This document shows, piece after piece, positions 58,183 through 64,000 of a DNA stretch of 64,000 nucleotides (within the stretch, counting starts at the first letter, position 1; each line of letters begins with the position of its first letter). Under the pieces are notes generated by a model. That model saw only the letters and a program-made list of their open reading frames with translations, did not search any database and was not told the DNA's origin. This stretch comes from Hydrogenovibrio sp. JE_KL2 (GTDB taxonomy: Bacteria > Pseudomonadota > Gammaproteobacteria > Thiomicrospirales > Thiomicrospiraceae): contig NZ_WBJR01000001.1 of NCBI RefSeq assembly GCF_009296185.1, forward strand, positions 806,001-870,000, given 5' to 3'. Made by a program: the position numbers and the translations under genes.

Positions 58183-59100
58183 ATGTCTGAACAATTTGAT
58201 CGAATTCATTCGCACATTGAAGCCATTGCCAATGCTATGCCTGACCCCATTTTTGTCATGGGACAAGACGGCACCTATTTGGATGTCATCGGTGGAAGCG
58301 ACAGATCGCTCTATGCAGACGGTCATCCTTTAATCGGCAAAAAATATCATGATGTTCTACCTGAAAAAATGGCTGACCGTTTTTTAAAGATCGTTAGAAA
58401 ATCGATTGCCAGCAATACGTTACAAGAAATCGAGTATCAATTGGCAGATGAAGAAGTCAACGGCATCGAATCAGAGCGTGCCAACGAAGGACAATGGTAC
58501 GAAGCTCGAGTTTATCCTCTAAACTCCGATGTTTACGATCAACCTGCCGTTATCTGGCTTGCTATCAACATCACCAGTCGCAAGCATATGGAAGAGCAAA
58601 TCGAGCATTTGTCTTCCAACGATCCACTAACAGAACTGTACAACCGTGACTACTTCTTAGGAATTGTCGACGAAGAAGTCAACAAAGCACGCTTGAACAA
58701 TCGCCCACTTTCGATGTCGAAAATCAATTTAGACTGCTTCAAACGCATTACCGATGCTTTCGGGCATGAAATGGGGGATAAAGCGATTTTGATGGCCGCG
58801 CACGCCATTAAAAATGTCGTGGGAGACTTAGGGTATATCGGTCGCCTAAGCTGCGATCAGTTTATGTTTGTGCTACCGGACGTTAAGTCTGTTGATGCCT
58901 TCCGCATTACCAAGCTGGCACAAGAAACGATTTCGGCTCAAAGAATCAAACTGGATGATGGTGAAACCACATGCCTGACCAGTCATGCGGGTGTCACTGA
59001 AATGCGCCTCGAAACAGAAAGCAGTCAAGACCTGTTCAAACGCGTCAACAAGGCCATTAAAGCACTTGAAGGTACACGAGAAATCACCAAAGTGATGTAA
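58183..59100 (+). CDS. PAS-GGDEF protein with degenerate active site
   Basis: 305 residues. PAS domain (about 10-135, VMGQDGTYLDVIGGSDRSLY to NITSRKHMEEQ), then a GGDEF-fold domain (about 140-300) with DPLTELYNRDYF. The signature GG(D/E)EF is replaced by SCDQF in IGRLSCDQFMFVLP, so cyclase activity is unlikely. It may bind c-di-GMP or GTP, or act by protein contact. It lies 49 bases after the MITE, which may affect its transcription. Confidence 0.9.
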   Translation: MSEQFDRIHSHIEAIANAMPDPIFVMGQDGTYLDVIGGSDRSLYADGHPLIGKKYHDVLPEKMADRFLKIVRKSIASNTLQEIEYQLADEEVNGIESERANEGQWYEARVYPLNSDVYDQPAVIWLAINITSRKHMEEQIEHLSSNDPLTELYNRDYFLGIVDEEVNKARLNNRPLSMSKINLDCFKRITDAFGHEMGDKAILMAAHAIKNVVGDLGYIGRLSCDQFMFVLPDVKSVDAFRITKLAQETISAQRIKLDDGETTCLTSHAGVTEMRLETESSQDLFKRVNKAIKALEGTREITKVM

Positions 59101-59126
59101 CCTTCCAGCTTTTCATAAGCACCAAC

Positions 59127-59166
59127 AAAAAAGCCCCGCTCTGTCTACACAAAGCGGGGCTTTTTT
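59127..59166. terminator. Bidirectional terminator between the GGDEF gene and fur
   Basis: AAAAAAGCCCCGCT, a 12-base loop, AGCGGGGCTTTTTT. A and T runs on both sides suit both convergent genes. Confidence 0.93.
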
Positions 59167-59191
59167 GTTGAAACTTAAAAACTTGAGTCTA

Positions 59192-59596
59192 TTAGTCTTT
59201 TAAAGTTCCATAAATTACCAAAGAGTGGCTAGCCAATTCATAACCTTTTTCTTTCGCAATTTCTTGAATACGCTCTTCAATAACTGGGTCAACAAACTCT
59301 TTAACTCTGCCGCTTTTGATACATACCAAGTGGTCATGGTTATCGCCAGTGTCCAATTCAAATACTGAAATATTATTCTCAAAGTTCAAACGTCGAACAA
59401 TGCCAGCTTGCTCAAATTGCGTCAACACACGGTAAACCGTTGCCAAACCAACTTCTTCGCCCTGCTCAATCAATATTTTGTACACGTCTTCTGCAGTTAA
59501 GTGGTGTTCTTCACTTTGCGTCTCTAAAATTTCTAGTACCTTCAAGCGAGGAAGCGTTACTTTTAACCCAACTTTTTTTAACTCTGCACTACTCAT
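59192..59596 (-). CDS. fur: Ferric uptake regulator Fur
   Basis: Iron-dependent repressor, 134 residues. Winged-helix with LKVTLPRLKVLEIL, VGLATVYRVL and the metal region HDHLVC. The second zinc cysteine of the CxxC pair is replaced (VCIKSG), as also in Pseudomonas Fur. No C-terminal histidine cluster. Divergent from bamE, a conserved arrangement. Confidence 0.94.
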   Translation of the reverse strand: MSSAELKKVGLKVTLPRLKVLEILETQSEEHHLTAEDVYKILIEQGEEVGLATVYRVLTQFEQAGIVRRLNFENNISVFELDTGDNHDHLVCIKSGRVKEFVDPVIEERIQEIAKEKGYELASHSLVIYGTLKD

Positions 59597-59641
59597 AAGA
59601 CGAATCTACCCTAATCATATTTAATTCACTTATTAAAGCGG

Positions 59642-59647
59642 TATAAT
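59642..59647 (+). promoter_or_regulatory. -10 element of bamE
   Basis: TATAAT, 30 bases before the bamE ATG in the fur-bamE divergent gap (81 bases). -35 not clear. Confidence 0.4.
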
Positions 59648-59677
59648 AAACCAAATTTACTTCTAAGATAACCAAAG

Positions 59678-60052
59678 ATGCGAACCATTTGCAAAAAAAG
59701 CCCTTTTAAATCCCTACTGCGCTCATTAGTGCTAGCCTCTGTGATGACAACCCTATTAAGCGGGTGCTCATTTTTCAAGCCCTATAAAGCCGCAATTACC
59801 CAAGGCACAATCATCAACCAAGAAGCCGTCAGTTTACTGCAACCTGGCTTAACGATGGGACAAGTCCAGCAATTACTTGGACCACCACTTGGGCAAGATC
59901 CTTATAATCCAAGGCATTGGGAATATGTTTTTTATACCACCGACAAATCATTCCATCCTGATGCGATAAGACACCTCATCGTCAATTTCGACCACGATGC
60001 CTATTTAGAAAATTGGAAAATCGTCAAAAAATCTAAAAAAGATCAAGGTTAA
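59678..60052 (+). CDS. bamE: Outer membrane protein assembly factor BamE
   Basis: Lipoprotein of the BAM complex, 124 residues. Lipobox LLSGC near residue 30, and the BamE signature LLQPGLTMGQVQQLLGPP (about 53-70) followed by HWEYVFY. Gene pair fur/bamE divergent as in many gammaproteobacteria. Confidence 0.95.
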   Translation: MRTICKKSPFKSLLRSLVLASVMTTLLSGCSFFKPYKAAITQGTIINQEAVSLLQPGLTMGQVQQLLGPPLGQDPYNPRHWEYVFYTTDKSFHPDAIRHLIVNFDHDAYLENWKIVKKSKKDQG

Positions 60053-60068
60053 TTTTCAAACCTTTTCT

Positions 60069-60359
60069 TCAAGAGCGAGTCTTTGACTCGCTTCTTTCCT
60101 CTTGCACTTTCTGCCTACGTCTATCTCTAGGATCGGCTTTGAGCGGACGGTAAACCTCAATTCGGTCACCATCTTTCAGCACTGTATCCAACGTCACCAA
60201 CTGTGCAAAAATCCCAACCTTATCAAAAGATAAATCTGGAACTTCTTTCAATAACTTAGATTGCTTTAACGCTTGCTCAACCGTAGTGCCCTCTTCAACC
60301 TCTTGCTCAAAAAGGTACTGTTTATCCGGCAATGCGTAAGCGACTTCAATTTTCATCAT
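60069..60359 (-). CDS. rnfH: RnfH family protein
   Basis: UPF0125/RnfH beta-grasp protein, 96 residues. KIEVAYALPDKQYLFEQEV at the start and DRIEVYRPLKADPRDRRR near the end are the family marks. Adjacent to ratA, its usual partner; no rnf genes are nearby. Role unknown. Confidence 0.93.
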   Translation of the reverse strand: MMKIEVAYALPDKQYLFEQEVEEGTTVEQALKQSKLLKEVPDLSFDKVGIFAQLVTLDTVLKDGDRIEVYRPLKADPRDRRRQKVQEERSESKTRS

Positions 60360-60395
60360 TTTAATCCGTAACTCTGTTGTTAGCCGTAAACCTGC

Positions 60396-60824
60396 TTAGC
60401 ACGCTTGCTTAGCACGCTCGCAAAACGATTGCACCATGGTTGAAGCAATTTGCTCAAAGACCGCTCCAAGCGCAGCCTTAAGCAAAGGATGGCTTACTTC
60501 AAATACCAATTCAAAAGAAATCTTACAGGCTCGCTCATCCAAAACCTTGAACTCCCATTTTCCGGTTAAGTGGCTGAATGGACCTTCGACAAGCTGCATC
60601 TTGATAAACTCACCGGGAGCCAGCTCATTTCTGGTAACGAAAGTTTGTTTTAGACCGGCCTTGGCGATGGTCACGCTGGCAAGCATGGAAGTTTCAGTAG
60701 ACTCCAAGACCTCCGCCCCACCACACCAAGGAAGAAACTCTGGATAGGAAGCAACGTCATTGACGATATTGTAGACCTCTAAAGCGGCATACGGCAGTAA
60801 TGCCGATCGAGTAATTTTTTTCAT
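60396..60824 (-). CDS. ratA: RatA-like START-domain (type II toxin-antitoxin family) protein
   Basis: 142 residues, SRPBCC fold; E. coli RatA blocks 70S formation. [33 protein letters not shown] (residues 8-40) is typical. The ratA-rnfH order with divergent smpB is conserved. The toxin role is not established outside E. coli. Confidence 0.92.
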   Translation of the reverse strand: MKKITRSALLPYAALEVYNIVNDVASYPEFLPWCGGAEVLESTETSMLASVTIAKAGLKQTFVTRNELAPGEFIKMQLVEGPFSHLTGKWEFKVLDERACKISFELVFEVSHPLLKAALGAVFEQIASTMVQSFCERAKQAC

Positions 60825-60844
60825 TTTTGAAGAACGAGATTCGC

Positions 60845-60850
60845 TATAAT
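60845..60850 (+). promoter_or_regulatory. -10 element immediately before smpB
   Basis: TATAAT ends nine bases before the smpB ATG at 60860. Transcription would begin only about 3 bases before the start codon, suggesting a leaderless mRNA. No Shine-Dalgarno is seen. The local 13-mer GCTATAATTCGCA repeats that of the queD promoter. Confidence 0.5.
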
Positions 60851-60859
60851 TCGCAGATT

Positions 60860-61336
60860 ATGGCAAAAAAGCAGAAGCAAAACAATTCCAACTCCATCAC
60901 CGTCAACAAAAAGGCGCGTTTTGAGTACTTTATTGAAGAAGAGTATGAAGCCGGTTTGGCACTGGAAGGTTGGGAAGTCAAAAGTTTGAGACAAGGTAAA
61001 GTCCAAATTAACGAAAGCTATATTCTACTAAAGAATAACGAGGCTTGGTTGTTTGGTGCATTAATTACACCACTTATCACCGCTTCTACTCACAACACCG
61101 CAGATCCACTTCGCTTGCGAAAGCTGTTAATGCACCGCAGAGAGTTAGACCGATTGATGGGACTTATCGACCAAAAAGGTTACACGCTCATTCCTCTAAA
61201 CCTACATTGGTCCAAAGGGAAAATAAAAATTTCTATCGGACTGGCAAAAGGTAAGAAGCTTCACGACAAGCGTGCCACGGAAAAAGAACGCGACTGGAAT
61301 AGAGAAAAACAACGCCTCTTGAAAGTTAGCATTTAA
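60860..61336 (+). CDS. smpB: SsrA-binding protein SmpB
   Basis: Partner of tmRNA in trans-translation, 158 residues (E. coli 160). [26 protein letters not shown] is spread from residue 19 (split here: [27 protein letters not shown]). ATG 60860 gives the family start [10 protein letters not shown]; the frame is also open to 60827. Its neighbour ssrA follows after 155 bases. Confidence 0.97.
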   Translation: MAKKQKQNNSNSITVNKKARFEYFIEEEYEAGLALEGWEVKSLRQGKVQINESYILLKNNEAWLFGALITPLITASTHNTADPLRLRKLLMHRRELDRLMGLIDQKGYTLIPLNLHWSKGKIKISIGLAKGKKLHDKRATEKERDWNREKQRLLKVSI

Positions 61337-61373
61337 TCCCTATATATTCTTCTGAAAGAAACTTAAACTCAAA

Positions 61374-61405
61374 AGCACTTACATCTACAGCCTAAGTGCT
61401 ATAAT
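61374..61405 (+). promoter_or_regulatory. ssrA promoter with a dyad across it
   Basis: TATAAT at 61400-61405 with CTTACA at 61378-61383 (16-base spacer). An inverted repeat AGCACTT (61374-61380) / AAGTGCT (61394-61400) spans the promoter. It could be an operator or the end of the smpB transcript. The start of transcription would be about 80 bases before the mature tmRNA. Confidence 0.5.
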
Positions 61406-61446
61406 AACGACAAATTTTAAACGCTTCTGTTTGGTTCGGTTAACAC

Positions 61447-61464
61447 CCCAACCTGGCAGATTTT
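61447..61464 (+). repeat. DUS-like 18-bp repeat in the tmRNA precursor leader
   Basis: CCCAACCTGGCAGATTTT, exact consensus, between the ssrA promoter and the mature 5' end at 61492. A single, unpaired copy. Confidence 0.87.
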
Positions 61465-61491
61465 CACGGCGATTTAAGTGATACCGAATTC

Positions 61492-61847
61492 GGGGATGCA
61501 CTGGTTTCGACGGGGAGTACGAAGTTTAAAATGCATGCCGTGCCTGAATGATGCACGTTAATCTTAGTTCAATTTGTTATAGTTGCAAACGACGATAACT
61601 ACGCTCTAGCGGCTTAATCCCGCTAGTGCAGCCTAGGCCAGTTGTTCGTGGCCCCTAGTGCTGTATCGACTTACACGGAACCGCTGTTGATATGTGTTTG
61701 GATATTAACAGTTAAACTTTACAAACTCGCTTGACGTGATCCCTGCTGGTCGGGCAGCGTTCAGGTTAAATTAGTAGACCAAATAAGCATGTAGAGTTTT
61801 AGATGGAGGCTTTACGGACGGCGGTTCGACTCCGCCCATCTCCACCA
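61492..61847 (+). ncRNA. ssrA: Transfer-messenger RNA
   Basis: One-piece tmRNA of 356 bases. The 5' GGGGATGCACTGGTTTCGAC pairs with the 3' CATCTCC (ACCA end) as a 7-bp acceptor stem with one G-U. The T-arm is GGACGGCGGTTCGACTCCGCCC. The tag open frame at 61585-61617 encodes ANDDNYALAA-stop. Pseudoknot regions lie on both sides of the tag. Confidence 0.98.
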
Positions 61848-61880
61848 ATCAACAAACTGGGTAACCAGTATTTAATTTAG

Positions 61881-61908
61881 AAAGCCCTTTACTGGGCTTT
61901 TTCTTTTT
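61881..61908 (+). terminator. tmRNA terminator
   Basis: AAAGCCC-TTTACT-GGGCTTT then TTCTTTTT. Confidence 0.88.
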
Positions 61909-62024
61909 ACACGCCATTGGCCCTTTCATGGTGAAGCCGTAACCTATTAAATACTCACAAGCTGAGTTAATATAATAAACAAAGCTCCGGCCATTTACAT
62001 ATCACCAAATAAAAGGATGCTATA

Positions 62025-62813
62025 GTGGCAACCAAGTTTAGCATTGAAGAAATCAAGTCCGGCTGCAAAAGCTGTGAATCTCAACTCAATTTTGACTTTA
62101 CTTTTGCTTACCAACCTATTGTAGACATACAGAATAAAACGATTTTTGGTTATGAAGCTTTAGTAAGAGATCCTGTCACGAGAACTGCAAAAACAGTCTT
62201 GGATAAGGTTAACGACCATAATCGTTATGCCTTTGACCAAGCATGCCGAAAAAAAGCCATCGGGATCGCAAGACAACTAAACCTTAATAAGATATTAAGC
62301 ATTAACTTTTTACCGAACGCCGTCTACGAGCCTGAACACTGTATCAAAAGCACTCTAAGAGCTGCAAAGGCGGCAAACTTTCCAATCAATCAAATCATGT
62401 TTGAAATCACTGAATCCGAAGAAATATATGACAAATCGCACCTAAAAAAAATATTTCAATACTACGAATCACAAGGCTTCATCACTGCGCTTGATGATTT
62501 TGGTGCCGGTTTTGCCGGATTGAACATGCTCTCTGCCTTTATCCCTAAAGTTCTAAAAATAGATATGGAACTGGTCTCTAACATTGATCAAAACGAAACT
62601 AAAAAAATCATCGTGACATCTTTGATAGATATGTGCCAAAAGCTAGGAATAACAGTGCTGGCAGAAGGCATTGAAAGAAAAGAAGAAGCTGTTTTTTTTG
62701 TAAAAAATGGCGTTTATCTACTTCAGGGCTACTTTTTCGCAAAGCCAGAAGTAGAGTGTCTGCCAGAAGTAGAGTTATCCATAATTGACTCTTTATACGA
62801 ATCGTCTAAATAA
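62025..62813 (+). CDS. EAL-domain cyclic-di-GMP phosphodiesterase
   Basis: 262 residues, almost a stand-alone EAL domain. The start is GTG 62025 with AAAGGA eight bases upstream. Catalytic residues appear intact: EALVRD, N in SINFLPN, E in FEITESE, DDFGAG, K in LKIDMEL, EGIE and QGYFFAKP. The N-terminus has a cysteine pair GCKSCESQ (14, 17) that might bind metal or sense redox. Single gene after ssrA. Confidence 0.93.
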   Translation: MATKFSIEEIKSGCKSCESQLNFDFTFAYQPIVDIQNKTIFGYEALVRDPVTRTAKTVLDKVNDHNRYAFDQACRKKAIGIARQLNLNKILSINFLPNAVYEPEHCIKSTLRAAKAANFPINQIMFEITESEEIYDKSHLKKIFQYYESQGFITALDDFGAGFAGLNMLSAFIPKVLKIDMELVSNIDQNETKKIIVTSLIDMCQKLGITVLAEGIERKEEAVFFVKNGVYLLQGYFFAKPEVECLPEVELSIIDSLYESSK

Positions 62814-62837
62814 TCTCAAACTGCTGCTAACAAAACA

Positions 62838-62859
62838 AAAAAGGCCTTATAAAAGGCCA
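62838..62859 (-). terminator. Second of two tandem terminators after the permease gene
   Basis: Minus strand GGCCTT-TTAT-AAGGCC followed by TTTTTTG. Confidence 0.8.
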
Positions 62860-62869
62860 ATACTAGTAG

Positions 62870-62894
62870 TAAAAAGCCCTGCCGAAACAGGGCT
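62870..62894 (-). terminator. First of two tandem terminators after the permease gene
   Basis: Minus strand AGCCCTG-TTTCGG-CAGGGCT then TTTTACT, 24 bases after the permease stop. Confidence 0.85.
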
Positions 62895-62918
62895 AGGTAT
62901 GAAATTTAAGAATAGAAG

Positions 62919-64000
62919 TTAAGCAACCTCTGCATATTCTCCCAACTCATCCTGAGCTTTAGAAAGCATATCGAACTCTTCTTCGGCAGATTTCGCTACC
63001 AAGTGATTTTTGCTATAGGCAAAGTAGTAAATTGCGCCTAGAACGAACAACAACATGGTGTAGTTGAACGCACGTGGATCAAATGCATAGACTCCTGTCA
63101 AAGCTACCAAAGACAGCACTAGCGCAATACCAGAAGTAAATACACCACCTGGCGTTTTATAGGGTCTCTCCAAATCAGGTTGTTTGATGCGAAGCATGAT
63201 ATGACTCAATGCCATCAATGCATACGAGACTGTTGCTCCAACAACCGCCATTGCCAACATCAAATCCCCTTCTCCACTTAATGAGGCGATAAAGCCAAGT
63301 ACACCAGGAACAATCAATGCTCTTGATGGAATTTTACGATCGTTGGTGATAGACAGTGATTTCGGTAAATAACCTGCACGAGACAATGCAAATACCAAAC
63401 GGCTATAACCGTAAATAATTGAGAAGAAAGATGCGATCAACCCGACCAGAGCCAACACATTTACCATGGTTGCCAAGCTTGCATTACCATGTGCATTCAA
63501 CGCATCAACTAAAGGCACACCACTTTCACTAATCATTTTTGCACCGGAAGCACCCGCCAACAAAAAGACAACCAAAACAGCGGTAACCAACAAGAACAAC
63601 ATCGCCGCGATAATGCCTTTTGGCACATCTTTTTCAGGTTCTTTTGCTTCTTCTGCTGCTAGAGGCACCCCTTCAATGGCTAGGAACAGCCACATTGCAA
63701 AAGGCAAAGCAGCCCAGATACCGTACCATCCCATCGGCATAAAGCTGTTGGCACCCAAAGCACCTTCCTTGACAGGAATGTCAAACAGGTTGTTAACGTC
63801 AAAGCCACTGATTAAAGCAACACCCGTCGCAATGATAGCTAAAGCCGCAAGCGCACTAATGACCATCATGATTTTTAAGGCTTCGCCAACCCCCATCAAA
63901 TGGATACCAACAAACACCAGATAGAAGAGTGCATAGACCCAAATGCCATCAAAGCCTATAAGTGCTTGAACCGCTGAGCCTATGAATATGACGATTGCCG
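62919..64000 (-). CDS. APC-family permease, ethanolamine permease-like, 5' part outside window
   Basis: Amine or amino-acid transporter. The frame is open to the window edge, giving 360 residues with about nine helices. The stretch FAMWLFLAIEGVPLAAEEAK with PEKDVPKG is the pattern of the ethanolamine/APC permease group as I remember it. Substrate is unproven; no eut genes are nearby. The GTG at 63917 is internal and not the start. Confidence 0.85.
   Translation of the reverse strand, partial: AIVIFIGSAVQALIGFDGIWVYALFYLVFVGIHLMGVGEALKIMMVISALAALAIIATGVALISGFDVNNLFDIPVKEGALGANSFMPMGWYGIWAALPFAMWLFLAIEGVPLAAEEAKEPEKDVPKGIIAAMLFLLVTAVLVVFLLAGASGAKMISESGVPLVDALNAHGNASLATMVNVLALVGLIASFFSIIYGYSRLVFALSRAGYLPKSLSITNDRKIPSRALIVPGVLGFIASLSGEGDLMLAMAVVGATVSYALMALSHIMLRIKQPDLERPYKTPGGVFTSGIALVLSLVALTGVYAFDPRAFNYTMLLFVLGAIYYFAYSKNHLVAKSAEEEFDMLSKAQDELGEYAEVA

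Overview
The window looks like core chromosome of a mesophilic gammaproteobacterium with moderate to low GC. The gene content (cytochrome bc1 complex, an SQR-like flavoprotein, several cyclic-di-GMP and phosphorelay proteins) and the gene order resemble the Thiomicrospira/Hydrogenovibrio (Piscirickettsiaceae) group. That assignment is my inference from gene order and is not proven by a marker gene. There are no tRNA or rRNA genes, no CRISPR array, no prophage and no transposase.

Layout. 1-4.1 kb: the start of ffh (minus), then ypjD, a CNNM/CorC-type transporter and an inositol monophosphatase (plus). 4.2-7.8 kb: a hybrid sensor kinase and radA. 7.9-19.6 kb: a long minus-strand block mlaFEDCB, an ABC exporter pair, ibaG, murA, hisG, hisD, a Nif3-family gene and petABC (bc1 complex). 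19.6-25.7 kb: a DUF72-like gene, then yrbG-kdsC-lptC-lptA-lptB-hpf-mgtE on plus (LPS transport, with kdsD and rpoN absent from their usual places). 25.7-26.1 kb: a 49-residue membrane-peptide gene behind a cyclic-di-GMP-I riboswitch. 26.2-33.7 kb: prfC, secF, secD, yajC, tgt, queA (minus). 33.9-41.3 kb: small membrane proteins, an FKBP, a membrane GGDEF protein, two small lipoproteins, the SQR-like flavoprotein, and a response regulator with its hybrid kinase. 41.4-48.9 kb: fumC, thioredoxin, a CBS protein, 2-Cys peroxiredoxin, ispA, queD, a STAS protein, prepilin peptidase, a DUF3579 protein and DAHP synthase. 49-55.9 kb: the riboflavin block glyA-nrdR-ribD-ribE-ribBA-ribH-nusB-thiL (minus). 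56.2-64 kb: ettA, a 263-bp MITE-like element, a degenerate GGDEF protein, fur, bamE, rnfH, ratA, smpB, ssrA (tmRNA), an EAL protein and a truncated amine/amino-acid permease.

Two things stand out. First, an 18-bp word, CCCAACCTGGYAGATTTT, occurs eight times in 64 kb (seven exact to the Y consensus, one with a single mismatch). Two inverted pairs sit at gene ends, and one pair forms the secDF terminator. Single copies lie inside a kinase gene, ispA and ribD, and in the tmRNA 5' leader. This distribution is like that of the DNA uptake sequences of Neisseria and Pasteurellaceae, and a prepilin peptidase gene is present. I propose a DUS-like repeat for this lineage. Second, the cyclic-di-GMP-I riboswitch controls an unrecognised small membrane peptide, in a window that also holds two GGDEF proteins and an EAL protein.
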